64,000 bases of DNA, taken from Sorangium aterium. Its GTDB lineage: Bacteria; Myxococcota_A; Polyangia; Polyangiales; Polyangiaceae. The position numbers were made by a program, and so were the translations under genes. Of this stretch, positions 25,416-34,574 are shown piece by piece. Every line of letters begins with the position of its first letter. Positions within the stretch are counted from its first letter, which is position 1. Below the pieces are notes generated by a model. That model worked only from the letters and a program-made list of their open reading frames with translations, was not told the DNA's origin and ran no database searches. The stretch spans positions 62,001-126,000 of the forward strand of contig NZ_JAQNDK010000004.1 in NCBI RefSeq assembly GCF_028368935.1, written 5' to 3'.

Positions 25416-25736
25416 GGCGTTTCCTGAATGTCACCGATCCGGAGTGACCAGCGAAGCGCGCGCAGCGAGCGTGACGAGAGCAATACGCGTGACGAGCGTG
25501 ACGAGCGCAACGCGCGTGAGCGAGCGCAACATGCGTAGCAAGCGTAGCGAGCGCAACGAGCTCAACAAGCGCACGGCGCGCAGCGCAACGAGGAGCACCT
25601 CTCCTCGCCCAATCGTTGAGGTCCCACGCGACACTCGAGCGAAATTTAGGGGCCTGTGGTAGCGTCGGGCCCCTCTCTTCGAAACTGGGTCGGGATCCGC
25701 GTGGCGGCTCCCCTCCACCACTGGAGATAAAAGGAA
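25416..25736. repeat. Gene-free region with degenerate 9-bp repeats
   Basis: From about 25440 to 25607 the sequence repeats a degenerate nonamer of the type CGTGACGAG / CGCAACGCG / GCGTAGCGA many times. Both strands contain stops in the reading frames followed by the repeats, and no gene is supported. The remaining 25610-25736 is more A/T-rich and should hold the promoter of the UDP-sugar dehydrogenase. Similar 9-bp-period repeats lie at 34397 and 54104. Confidence 0.7.
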
Positions 25737-27071
25737 ATGGCAGAGACGCATCCCGCTGCGGTCGAGAGCCTCCTGGCCAAGATCAACTCTCGCGAAGCCC
25801 AGGTGGGCATCATCGGCATGGGTTATGTCGGCCTGCCGCTGGCGCTCACGTTCATCGAGAAGGGCTTCCGCGTGCTGGGCTTCGACGTGGACCCCGAGAA
25901 GGTCACCGCGCTCAGCGAGGGGAAGAGCTACATCAAGCACCTCGATCCCGCGCGCGTCGCGGCTGCCGCCAAGACCGGCCTGTTCGAGGCGACGGCCGAC
26001 TTCTCGCGGCTCAACGAGCCCGACGCCATCCTCATCTGCGTCCCCACCCCGCTGACGGCGCAGCGGGAGCCCGACATGAGCTACGTCGTCGGCTCGGCCC
26101 AGAAGATCAAGGAGCGGCTGCGGAAGGGCCAGCTCGTCGTGCTCGAGTCCACCACGTACCCGGGCACGACCGATGAGCTCGTGAAGGGCATCCTCGAGCA
26201 ATCGGGCCTGCGCATGGGCCAGGATTTCTACCTCGCCTTCTCGCCCGAGCGCGAGGATCCGGGCAACCGCGATCACAGCACCGCGACCATCCCGAAGGTC
26301 GTCGGCGGCGTCGATCGCGCGTCGCTGGCCCTCTCGGTGGCGCTCTACTCGCAGGCGATCGCGCGCACCGTGTCCGTCTCCTCCGCGCGCGCGGCCGAGG
26401 CCGCGAAGCTCACCGAGAACATCTTCCGGGCCATCAACATCGCCCTCGTGAACGAGCTCAAGGTCGTCTACGACGCCATGGGCATCGACGTCTGGGAGGT
26501 GCTCGACGCCGCGTCGACCAAGCCGTTCGGCTTCATGCGGTTCAACCCCGGCCCGGGCTGGGGCGGCCACTGCATCCCGCTCGATCCGTTCTACCTCGCG
26601 TGGAAGGCGCGCGAGTACGGCGTGTCCACCAAGTTCATCGAGCTCGCCGGCGAGGTGAACGTCGAGATGCCGCACTACGTCGTCAACAAGCTCCAGCTCG
26701 CGCTGAACGAGCGCGGCAAGGCGCTAAAGGGCACGAAGGTCCTGCTCCTCGGCGTCGCCTACAAGAAGGACATCGACGACCCGCGCGAGAGCCCCGCGTT
26801 CGAGATCATCGAGCTCCTGCGCAGGCTCGGCGCCGTGCTGAGCTTCCACGACCCGCACGTGCCCAAGCTGCCGCGCATGCGCACCTGGCCGCATCTGCCG
26901 GAGCTCTCGTCCATCCCCCTCAACGAGGACACGCTCAAGAGCCACGACGCGGTCATGTTGGTCACCGACCACTCCGTGGTCGACTACGATCTGGTGCTGA
27001 ACCACGCCGCCCTGATCGTCGACGCCCGCGGCGTCTACCGCGCGGCGAACCCCAAGGTCGTCAAGGCCTGA
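25737..27071 (+). CDS. Nucleotide sugar dehydrogenase (UDP-N-acetylhexosamine 6-dehydrogenase type)
   Basis: A 444-residue NAD-dependent UDP-sugar dehydrogenase of the WecC/WbpA/UGD family. The Rossmann motif VGIIGMGYVGLPLALTF opens the protein. PTPLTAQREPDMSYV and STTYPGTTDELV follow. The catalytic cysteine lies in GWGGHCIPLDPFYLAW. The C-terminal UDP-binding domain shows KGTKVLLLGVAYKKDIDDPR. The PTPLxxxxEPD form and GGHCIPLDP sequence favour UDP-GlcNAc/ManNAc-type dehydrogenases over UDP-glucose enzymes. The product, a UDP-hexosaminuronic acid, is a likely building block of the exopolysaccharide made here. The ATG at 25737 has AAGGA directly upstream. It is separated from the flippase by a repeat-rich gap. 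Confidence 0.92.
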   Translation: MAETHPAAVESLLAKINSREAQVGIIGMGYVGLPLALTFIEKGFRVLGFDVDPEKVTALSEGKSYIKHLDPARVAAAAKTGLFEATADFSRLNEPDAILICVPTPLTAQREPDMSYVVGSAQKIKERLRKGQLVVLESTTYPGTTDELVKGILEQSGLRMGQDFYLAFSPEREDPGNRDHSTATIPKVVGGVDRASLALSVALYSQAIARTVSVSSARAAEAAKLTENIFRAINIALVNELKVVYDAMGIDVWEVLDAASTKPFGFMRFNPGPGWGGHCIPLDPFYLAWKAREYGVSTKFIELAGEVNVEMPHYVVNKLQLALNERGKALKGTKVLLLGVAYKKDIDDPRESPAFEIIELLRRLGAVLSFHDPHVPKLPRMRTWPHLPELSSIPLNEDTLKSHDAVMLVTDHSVVDYDLVLNHAALIVDARGVYRAANPKVVKA

Positions 27072-27485
27072 CGGAGGGCGCCCCGAGCGGCGCGGGCAGG
27101 CTCGCACGCGGGCGCGCGGTCCTGGTGACCGGGCATCCGGCGGCGGCGTCCTTGCCCGCCGTCGCTGGCCCGGTGGCGTGTCGCTCAATTCCCGCGCTGT
27201 GGGCGGCGCGCCGCGGCGATGCCCGCGTGCTGCCCACGCCTCCGCGCGGGCGCGTCAAGGTCGAGCTCCTGGGTGACTCCTCGACAACCGCCGGGGCTCC
27301 GCGTGTCCTCGCGACATCGTAGCCGCGTCACCTGGTGTCCGCGTATCCTCGCAACCACGTATCCCTGTAACCCGTAACCCTGTAACCCGTAACCGGTCAC
27401 TGGATGCGGCTCTTGCCGAGTTCGCGAAATCGCGAGCATCCCCTTGATGTCAGGGCGCCGGTTCGGTACCCATCAAAGACGGTCC
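27072..27485. other. Gene-free spacer with GTAACCC tandem repeat
   Basis: No gene is supported in these 414 bp. Between about 27338 and 27401 a 15-bp unit CCTGTAACCCGTAAC is repeated about twice, flanked by related GTATCC/GTAACC words. The section next to the phosphatase gene (27402-27485) is A/T-richer and should contain its promoter. No clear hairpin terminator for the dehydrogenase was found. Confidence 0.5.
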
Positions 27486-29217
27486 ATGTCCACGCCGCCG
27501 CCCATGGTCGGGCCAGGTCGAACGATGTCGCCTGCAGATGACAGCCTGGGCCCTGCGCCATCGAGCTCGGATTGGAAGGGCCACCTGGAGATCCGGCTCG
27601 GCGATCTCCCGGGGACGCGACGGCCGCTGACGGAGTCCCACATCGTCATCGGCAGGGCGCCGGGCGTGCAGCTCACGCTCGACCACTACACGGTCTCCCG
27701 GCGCCACGCGGAGCTCTTCTGCGATCCGTTCGGCCGGTGGTGGATCCGCGACCTCGGCAGCACCAACGGGACGCTCGTCAACGACGAGCGGATCAACGAG
27801 AAGGTGCTGAAGCCGGGCGATCGCATCGGGAGGCGACTACATCCTCGAGTTCCAGCTCACGGCGCGGGCCCCTCGCGTGCCGATCGACCCGGGCGGCCTC
27901 CATTTCGAGGAGGACAAACCGACCGCGATCCGCAAGCTCGGCGAGCTCGACCCGCCGCGGATCGCGGCGAAGCACCTGTTCACCCTGATGGACCTGTCGC
28001 GGCGGCTCCTCAGCATCGAGGACGCGACGGATCGGTTCGACGCGCTCTGCCAGCTGATGGTCCGCGAGGACTTCCACGGCAGCATGGCGCTCGCGCTGCG
28101 GCTCCGGCAGAACGGCGCGCTGACGATCCTGTCCGGGCCGCACCGCCCCTTCCAGTCGCTCCGGCGCGAGGACTCCGTCGCCCCGCCGTACATCTCGCGC
28201 CGCGTGCTCGCGGCGGTGCAGGACACGCGCGAGCCGGTGCTCGCCGGCAACCTGGTGAGCGACAGCGCCACGGTCGAGCTCACGATGTCGCGCGACGTCA
28301 TGGCCCTCTGGGTCGTGGCCTGTCCGCTGCGCGTCGAGGAGCAGATGATGAACCTGCTCTACGTGACCCTGCCGCCCGACTTCGGCAGCGTCGAGTGGCT
28401 CGGGCTCATCGCGCTCGCGGCGGAGGTCTATCAGCAGGCCGAGTCGGCCTGGGAGGCGCGGCGCCACGCGCAGGCGCACGCGGCGATCGAGCGCGAGCTC
28501 GAGATGGCGCACCAGATCCAGCGGACCTTCGTCCCGAAGCGGCTGGAGTTCAAGGCGCTGGACGTGGCGCTCGGCTTCGAGCCGTGCCGGTGGGTCGGGG
28601 GCGACTACGTGGACATCGTCCCGATGCCGGACGGCCGCCTCATGCTCGCCGTGGCGGACGTCTGCGGCAAGGGGCTCCAGGCCGCGCTCATCGGCTCGAG
28701 CGTCCACACGATGGTGCGCGCGACGGTCGACGCCGGCCGCGGGATCACGGGCATGATGGACCGGCTGAACGCCTACCTCTGCGAGTACCTGCCGGAGCAC
28801 TCGTTCGTCACGATGGTGGCCGTCGCCCTCGACCCCGCGACGGGCCGCATGGAGTGCGTCAACGCAGGGCACCCACCGGCGCTGGTGGCGACCGCGGAGG
28901 GCGGCCTGCGGCACCTCCAGGCGGCCGTCAACCCGGCGCTCGGGGTCGGCCCGGTGCCGATGGAGGCGCACCAGAGCGTGCTCGCGCCGGGCGAGGTGCT
29001 CGCGATGTACACCGACGGGCTCACCGAGCTGCGCAACTCGTCGAAGCAGATGCTCGGCCTGCACGCGCTCGGCACGGGCTTCGCCAAGCTCTGCGCGACG
29101 AGCGCTGGCCGCCCGGTCGCGTCGATCGCCGACAAGCTCACGCACATGCTCGAGGAGTTCCGCGGCGACCAGCTGCCCGAGGACGACAGGGCCTTCCTCC
29201 TCGCGCGGCGCACCTGA
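27486..29217 (+). pseudogene. FHA-GAF-SpoIIE (PP2C-type) phosphatase, apparent +1 frameshift
   Basis: A three-domain RsbU-like regulator. The N-terminal FHA domain (phosphothreonine binding) shows ESHIVIGRAPGVQL, HYTVSRRHAELF and DLGSTNGTLVNDERI. At about 27828-27832 the reading frame changes: the last FHA strand GDYILEFQLT continues in the next frame. The downstream part is intact from there (a GTG at 27877 could also start it): a GAF-like sensor region (MDLSRRLLSIEDATDRFDAL onward), then SpoIIE phosphatase motifs GGDYVDIVPMPDG, AVADVCGKGLQAAL, NAGHPPALV, MYTDGLTELRN and a closing EDDRAFLLARR. Removing one base gives 576 continuous residues. SpoIIE-type enzymes dephosphorylate STAS antagonists; a candidate target is encoded at 34575. 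Initiation may be at 27447 or 27486. Confidence 0.8.
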
Positions 29218-29240
29218 GCGCGCCGCTCTCGGCAGCCCGG

Positions 29241-29274
29241 CGGAGCCCCTGAGCGCGCCGAGGGCGGGGCTCCG
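29241..29274. terminator. Hairpin between convergent phosphatase and barrel genes
   Basis: CGGAGCCCC (29241-29249) and GGGGCTCCG (29266-29274) form a perfect 9-bp stem with a 16-nt loop, between the phosphatase stop (29217) and the stop of the convergent outer-membrane protein gene (29305). No T-run follows. Confidence 0.4.
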
Positions 29275-29304
29275 GCCGCCCCTGAGGAGCGCGCCCCGTC
29301 GCGC

Positions 29305-30714
29305 TCAGCGAGCGGCGTCGCCCGCGCCAGCAGACGCCGGCGCCTCGCCCTCCAGCGGCTCGCTCGGCGTCGCCTCCCGGCGCTGCACGCCGGCGGGGCC
29401 TGCAGAGCCGAAGGGCTGGGTCATCAAGATGCGCGAGCCCGGCGCCATCCGCCGCGGGAACGCGCCCGACACGGACAGGAGGAGCGTGTTCCGGACGACG
29501 CGCGTGTCGGGGAGCTCCGCCCTCCTCGCCTCGGTGCGCTGGTTCGCGTGCTGGTACCGGAGCGCGAGCGCGAAGTCGGGGATGACGGTGACGGGGCTGT
29601 AGAGCAGCCCGACGTCGGTGAGCACCGCGAGCGTCGTCGGCCCCGTGTCGAGATCACCCTTCGCGTTCGTCTCGAGAGGTTGCGCGAGCTGCGCGCTGGC
29701 CGAGCCCTCGACCGACAGGTGCCAGGCGGCGTGGACGGGCACCGCGGCGCGGAGCGTCAGCATGTGGGAGAGCTGGATCTGCTGCAGGAAGACGTTCGGC
29801 GTGGCCGCATAGGTGTACGCGAGCTCGGCCGCGTCGCCCCGCTCGTGCAAGTAGCGCAGCGCCGCGAGCCCGGTCGGGCGCGCGAGCGACCCGGCGCCGC
29901 CTGCCAGGTCCGTCGCGACGACCCCGCCGACGTCGAGCTGGCTCGAGAAGCGACGCCCGAGGTCGTGCTGCCAGCTCGCCACGAGCGTGCTGAGGAGCTG
30001 GTCGCGCGACGCGTACGTGTCTTCGGTCGCGGGATCGGTGTCGGTGACCGGAACGTTGTCGAAATGGGTGTAGCCGACCGAGAGCGCGAGGGCCGCGACG
30101 TCGTGACGGAAGCTCCGGTTCACGTTCAGCGTGTTCGTCACGCTGTACGTGCGCTGCGGGCGATCCAGGAGCGGGTTGTAGACGGCGAACGTCGCCGCCT
30201 GCCCGAGCGACCAGACCGGCGAGGGCTGGAACGAGAACCCCTCGTTGAACGACCCCTGCACGAAGTTCGTCGTCCCGCCCGCGTTGCCCTGGAGCGTCGT
30301 GGTCCCCGGCGTCTGCTCGAGCTGGAACGTGTTGAGCTGGCCTTGCGACCCGGACGCCCCGAGCGTCAGCGAGGTCCTCGGCGATGTGACGAAGCGGCCG
30401 GACCACGCGGCCACGTTCGAGTACGAGCTCGCCTCCGAGTGCCGGAAGAAGAGGCTCGTCGAGAACGTGTAGGACAGCGTCTGCGCGGTCCGCGGCGTCG
30501 TGTAGGTGAAGATCAGGCCGGGGCTCACGGTCGCGAGGCCGTCGGCGTCGGGACCGGGCCCGGCCGGGGGCTCGGCCGCAGAGCTCACGTTGTCGGTGAC
30601 GCCGATCGACCCGGTGAAGACGCCGTGGAGGGTTGCGTCCTGCGCCCGGGCGTCGTGGTGGGTGAGGATCGCGCAGCCGAAGGCCGCGACCGCAATGCCT
30701 CGTCCGGAGCGCAT
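29305..30714 (-). CDS. Outer-membrane beta-barrel protein of the exopolysaccharide locus
   Basis: A 469-residue exported protein of unknown family. The ATG at 30714 opens a signal peptide (SGRGIAVAAFGCAILT, cleavage near HDARAQDA). The mature part has alternating hydrophobic/polar strands ending in aromatic residues (SYTFSTSLFFRHSEASSYSN, AALALSVGYTHFDNV, DFALALRYQHANQ), as in large outer-membrane barrels such as those assigned to exopolysaccharide export (WzpX/GfcD-like roles in myxobacteria). Position between the BY-kinase/Wzz genes and the phosphatase supports a role in polymer export. A TACCTT box 9 nt before the ATG, without a Shine-Dalgarno, suggests a leaderless start. Function is inferred from topology and context only. 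Confidence 0.72.
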   Translation of the reverse strand: MRSGRGIAVAAFGCAILTHHDARAQDATLHGVFTGSIGVTDNVSSAAEPPAGPGPDADGLATVSPGLIFTYTTPRTAQTLSYTFSTSLFFRHSEASSYSNVAAWSGRFVTSPRTSLTLGASGSQGQLNTFQLEQTPGTTTLQGNAGGTTNFVQGSFNEGFSFQPSPVWSLGQAATFAVYNPLLDRPQRTYSVTNTLNVNRSFRHDVAALALSVGYTHFDNVPVTDTDPATEDTYASRDQLLSTLVASWQHDLGRRFSSQLDVGGVVATDLAGGAGSLARPTGLAALRYLHERGDAAELAYTYAATPNVFLQQIQLSHMLTLRAAVPVHAAWHLSVEGSASAQLAQPLETNAKGDLDTGPTTLAVLTDVGLLYSPVTVIPDFALALRYQHANQRTEARRAELPDTRVVRNTLLLSVSGAFPRRMAPGSRILMTQPFGSAGPAGVQRREATPSEPLEGEAPASAGAGDAAR

Positions 30715-30723
30715 GAGGGCTGC

Positions 30724-30729
30724 AAGGTA
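30724..30729 (-). promoter_or_regulatory. TANNNT box (TACCTT) before the barrel gene
   Basis: On the minus strand TACCTT ends 9 nt before the ATG at 30714. There is no ribosome-binding site, and no -35 element was recognised. Confidence 0.25.
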
Positions 30730-30802
30730 ACAATGGAGCCGGCGCTCGGCTACGCCTCCCCGACCTTTCGGTGCAAGGAGGCGAGCGCCGCGCGCCGGCC
30801 GT

Positions 30803-32662
30803 TCAGGCGTCGAGCAGGACGACACCGAGGATGGGCGCCGGTCGGAGCTGCTCGATGGCCTGGCGGATCGCCTTGCGGGTCGATTTCTTGACAAGCGAGG
30901 TCAGGACCACGCCGTCCACCGAGTCGCCGATGACGTTCAGGTCCATGCTGCCGAGCACCGGCGGCGTGTCGATGATGATGTACGAGTAGCCCGCGCGCTT
31001 GAGGCTCTCGATCGCGGTCGAGAACGCCACCCCGTCGAAGATGGGCGGCCGCTCCGTGCGGGGATCGACGGCCAGGATATGGACGGGCGTCTGGAGGGCG
31101 AGCCTCGCGTCGGGCGACCTGCCGCCGATCGGCGCGGCGTTCCTGTCCGACGACGACTCGCCGCCGTCGTCGCCGGGCGCCACGGCGGGCGCCGCCTGGT
31201 CGACGACGACCCAGGGCGCGAACCGGTCGTTGACATGGCGCTGGAGCTGCTCCGTGAAGCAGCTCGGGGGCTCGAACCGCAGCGCCTTCGCGATGCCGGG
31301 CTTGCGGATGTTCGCCTCGACGAGGAGGATCTTCCCGCGGACGGTCTCGCGGAGCGCGAGCGCGAGGTTGATGGCGCAGGACGTCTTGCCCTCGCCGGGC
31401 CCCGCGCTCGTCACGGCGATGGTGATCCCCGAGCCCGTCGGCAGCTTGCGCCGGAGCGTCCGGTACGCGTCGGCCTGGGGCGAGTAGGGCGCGCGGAGCA
31501 TCACGATGTTCGGATCCACGGCGTCCGGCATCGGCACGGGGCGCACGGTGATCTCGCCCGGGCCGCGCAGCGACTCCTCCGGGAGCAGCCCGGCGTTCTC
31601 CGGTGTCGTGGGCAGGGAGCGCAGCTGCTCGATGTGCAGCGACGGCGGCTCCTCGAACGTCGGATCCAGCGACTGCAGCTTCGCGTCCACGGCCTGGTGC
31701 GCCGGGGTCGACACCACGCGGTTGAAGATCAGGGAGGGCGGCGAGCTGAACGTGCTGGTGAGCGAGCGCTCGATCGGCCTCTCGGGCGGCGGCTGCTGCG
31801 GCGGCGGCTGCTGATGTGGTTGCGGCACCTCGCGCACGGTCACCTCGCGCGTCGCGGGCGGCACCACGCGATCGAAGACGAGCGAAGGAGGCGAGGTGAA
31901 CGCGCCGCTGAACGATCGCTCGAGCGGCGGCGCTCCCCCGGGGGGCGCCGCCGCGTCACGGACCCCCACGTCGCGCGCCGGCGGGGCGATGACCCGGTCG
32001 ATCGGCACCGGCAGCGCCGGCGAGCTGCCCGGCCTCCCGCCGCTCGACACGAGCCCGGGGCTGCTCAGCGTCGCGCTCAGATCGACGACGCGCGCGATCG
32101 CCGGGGATGAGCCTTGCCGGTCGGGGCCGGGCGGCAGCGCCGGCGCGGGCATGCCGAGCACCGTCGCGGTACCCGGATGCCCGCGGTGCTCGCCGTGGTC
32201 CGCCGCAGGACCCCCGAGGAAGAGCGCCGTCGCCGGCGACGGCCCCCTGAGCGGCTGCGGCGCGCCGGGGTGAGCGCCCGGCGCCTGCGCGGCGCCGAGG
32301 CGCAGCCCCATCGCCTGCGGGTGCTGCGGCGAAGGGGGGAGATCTTGCCGGATGGTCGGCGAGTCGAACGCGGCGCTCGGGTCGTCCTGGCTGGAGCTCG
32401 GGCGCTCCGCCGCGACCACGTCCTCCGCGTCGTTCGCGAGGCGCAGGACGCGGGCGATCATCTCCTCGCGCACGTCCGGATCCGGCGCGATCGAGCGCCA
32501 GTTGCCGACCACGTTGCGGAGCCGGCGCGCCTCGATGACGAGGGCGCGGACCCGCGCGGTCTGCTCCGCGCGACTCAGGAAGTCGCAGACCTGATCGAGC
32601 GCCCGCTCGAGGGAAGCGACCGGCGGCGGCTTTCCCGGCTCAGCTCCGCCTGCCTCAGCCAC
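30803..32662 (-). CDS. BY-kinase-like / CpsD-CapB family ATPase with long Pro-rich N-terminal region
   Basis: A 619-residue protein. The GTG at 32662, with GAGGGC upstream, overlaps the Wzz-like stop by 8 bp. Residues about 1-60 form a helical segment. Residues about 100-400 are Pro-rich and contain repeated blocks of the type SPPSLVFDRVV-PATREVTVR (three recognisable copies). The C-terminal ATPase has Walker A SAGPGEGKTSCAINLA, Walker A' ILLVEANIRKPG and Walker B YIIIDTPPVLGS, as in bacterial tyrosine kinases that control Wzz-type co-polymerases. The Tyr-rich C-terminal cluster usual for autophosphorylation is missing; the protein ends ILGVVLLDA. About 50 extra residues lie between Walker A' and B. 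It probably pairs with the Wzz-like protein upstream to regulate chain length. Confidence 0.85.
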   Translation of the reverse strand: MAEAGGAEPGKPPPVASLERALDQVCDFLSRAEQTARVRALVIEARRLRNVVGNWRSIAPDPDVREEMIARVLRLANDAEDVVAAERPSSSQDDPSAAFDSPTIRQDLPPSPQHPQAMGLRLGAAQAPGAHPGAPQPLRGPSPATALFLGGPAADHGEHRGHPGTATVLGMPAPALPPGPDRQGSSPAIARVVDLSATLSSPGLVSSGGRPGSSPALPVPIDRVIAPPARDVGVRDAAAPPGGAPPLERSFSGAFTSPPSLVFDRVVPPATREVTVREVPQPHQQPPPQQPPPERPIERSLTSTFSSPPSLIFNRVVSTPAHQAVDAKLQSLDPTFEEPPSLHIEQLRSLPTTPENAGLLPEESLRGPGEITVRPVPMPDAVDPNIVMLRAPYSPQADAYRTLRRKLPTGSGITIAVTSAGPGEGKTSCAINLALALRETVRGKILLVEANIRKPGIAKALRFEPPSCFTEQLQRHVNDRFAPWVVVDQAAPAVAPGDDGGESSSDRNAAPIGGRSPDARLALQTPVHILAVDPRTERPPIFDGVAFSTAIESLKRAGYSYIIIDTPPVLGSMDLNVIGDSVDGVVLTSLVKKSTRKAIRQAIEQLRPAPILGVVLLDA

Positions 32663-34211
32663 GGCGCCCTCGGGGCGCGCGCGCGGCGGGCGGTACGACG
32701 ACGAGCACCGGAGCGAGCGCCATTCGATCGATATCTTCCATGTCGTAAACCCGATCGTCGAACACGATGCCACGCGCCGCGGCGGCCGCGATGCCGGCCG
32801 CAACGGACAAGAACAGCCCGCCGATGGCGATGATCAACCGCGACGGGCTCGACGGCGCGCTCGGCCGGTATGCCGGGTCGAGCACCTCGATCTGCGCCGA
32901 GTAGCCGCCCTGCTCCGAGCTCGCTGCGATCTCGGCGCGGAACGACTTGCCCTCGAGGTCGGAGAGGCGCTGCTGCGCGCGCGCCTTCTCGCGGGTGAGC
33001 CGCGACCAGTCGGTCTCGGTGTTGATGATCTGCTTCGCCGCCTCGCTGGCGTCGGCCGCGTTGCCCTTCTTCGCGCCCCTGCGCACCGCGATCTCCCGCT
33101 CGAGAGCCGCGAGCTGGGACTTGATCTTCGCCTTCTCGGCCTCGTCGGTCGCGGGGACCTCCACCACCGGCTCCGGCGGCAGGACGAGCGCCTGCTCGGC
33201 GCGCCGCAGCGCCGCCTCGGCGTTGGTCACGCGGGCCGCCGCCGCCCGGACGTCGGGGTGCTGCTCGGTGAAGCGGGACTGCTTGTCGGCCAGATCCCGC
33301 CGCGCGGTGGCGAGCTCCTGCTCGGCCTGATCCCGCTGCCGGGTGAGCGCGGGGGAGGGCACCCCGGCGGCGCTCACCGCCGGTTGCTCCGGCTTGCCGG
33401 TGAGCCGGCTGCGCAGGCGGGGCACCTGCCGCTCGAGCGCCTCGAGGGTCGGGTCGGTCCCGGTGGCGCGCCGCTCCCGCTCGCGGATGGCGGCGCCGCC
33501 CTGCGAGCCGCCGGGGGTGGACTGCTCGGTGGCGAACTCGGGGTGCTCTGCCAGGAACGCCGCGAGCTCGGTCTCGGCCTTCTCGACGTCCTGCTCGGCG
33601 CGCTTCAGCTCGGCGTCGAGGAACTCGTTCGTCAGCTTCGCCTGCGACCTGCGCATGCGCGTCGTCTCCTCGACGAGGATGTCCGCGAGCCGCTGCGTCA
33701 CCTCCTGCGCCTGCTCGCGCGTCTCCCCTTCGGCCGAGATCGCGAAGGTGTCCTGCGAGCGGGCCTTGAAGGTGATCTTGGCGCGGAGCCGATCGACAGC
33801 GTCGACCATGCCCCGCTTCTCGAGGACGTCGGGGAAGAGGTTGAACTCGGTCACGACCTTCTCGAGGTTGGAGCGCGCGAGCAGCGTCTCCTTGAGGCGC
33901 GCGGAGAGGGTGCGGAGCGGGTCGGGCCCGTCCGGCCCGAGGTACGTCGCCTTGACGCCCTCGCGGTAGAAGATCACGGTCTCGGAGCGGTACGCGGGCT
34001 TCCTCGACTGCACGACGAGCACCGTGAACCCGAGCCCCGCGATCGCTACCAGCACCGCCACGTACCAGTGCGCCAGCGTCCGGTTGATCATCCCGCTGAC
34101 GCTGGGCGGCTGCGGACCTGCCGGCCGCGCCGATGCGTCGGCGGGAATCGCCCCGAGCGCCTCCTGGGGCGGGGTAGGCCCGGAGGGCTGCTGGTTCATC
34201 TTCTTGTCCAT
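32655..34211 (-). CDS. Wzz/GumC-like polysaccharide co-polymerase
   Basis: A 518-residue inner-membrane protein with two membrane helices: one near residues 48-68 (WYVAVLVAIAGLGFTVLVV) and one near 468-490 (LIIAIGGLFLSVAAGIAAAA). Between them lies a long periplasmic domain rich in heptad coiled coil (for example KLTNEFLDAELKRAEQDVEK and RQRDQAEQELATARRDLADK). The Pro-rich stretch before the second helix (LDPAYRPSAPSSPSR) is the classical Wzz signature. It sets polymer length and couples the polymerase to the Wza-type channel. The start at 34211 has a GAGGAG ribosome site. The cytoplasmic kinase is separate and encoded by the next, overlapping gene, as in proteobacterial two-part Wzz/Wzc systems. 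Confidence 0.9.
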   Translation of the reverse strand: MDKKMNQQPSGPTPPQEALGAIPADASARPAGPQPPSVSGMINRTLAHWYVAVLVAIAGLGFTVLVVQSRKPAYRSETVIFYREGVKATYLGPDGPDPLRTLSARLKETLLARSNLEKVVTEFNLFPDVLEKRGMVDAVDRLRAKITFKARSQDTFAISAEGETREQAQEVTQRLADILVEETTRMRRSQAKLTNEFLDAELKRAEQDVEKAETELAAFLAEHPEFATEQSTPGGSQGGAAIRERERRATGTDPTLEALERQVPRLRSRLTGKPEQPAVSAAGVPSPALTRQRDQAEQELATARRDLADKQSRFTEQHPDVRAAAARVTNAEAALRRAEQALVLPPEPVVEVPATDEAEKAKIKSQLAALEREIAVRRGAKKGNAADASEAAKQIINTETDWSRLTREKARAQQRLSDLEGKSFRAEIAASSEQGGYSAQIEVLDPAYRPSAPSSPSRLIIAIGGLFLSVAAGIAAAAARGIVFDDRVYDMEDIDRMALAPVLVVVPPAARAPRGRRG

Positions 34212-34574
34212 GGTCCCCGCTCCTCGAAGGTTGCCTTGCTCCGCCCGGCCCGGAGGACGCGCACCCCGGTCTGGCAGGCTGGTTGGCTATGGTAGACGTG
34301 CGACGCCCGAGCGCCAGCTTGTTGCACTCGGCTGTGCCCGCCGCGTGCCCGCCGCGTGCCCGCCGCGCGCAACCCCACGCCTAACACGCCTCCGGTACGC
34401 GCAGCACGCGCAGCACGCGCAACCAGCGCCGCGGCGACGGGTGGGCGCCGTCCGGGCGACTCCAGCCGCTCAGCAACGTCCGCGCGACACCTGCCGCGCG
34501 GCGCTGCCACCGCGGCCGTCGTCGACGGGTGGGCCGGGGGGCCGGGGTGGCGGCGCGCGCGCCGCCACCGAGCG
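34212..34574. repeat. Gene-free region with short tandem repeats
   Basis: No gene is supported in these 363 bp between the STAS gene and the Wzz-like gene on the minus strand. It holds three copies of the 11-mer GTGCCCGCCGC (34334-34366) and three of the 9-mer ACGCGCAGC (34397-34423). The part adjacent to the Wzz-like start should hold that gene's promoter. Confidence 0.65.

Noticed and set aside
27338-27401. GTAACCC repeats considered as telomere- or origin-like sequence
   Set aside because: Only about two units of 15 bp occur, no DnaA boxes were noted and no replication gene is near.
32655-34211. Wzz-like protein considered as a one-piece Wzc kinase
   Set aside because: No Walker motifs are present after the second membrane helix; the ATPase is a separate overlapping gene.
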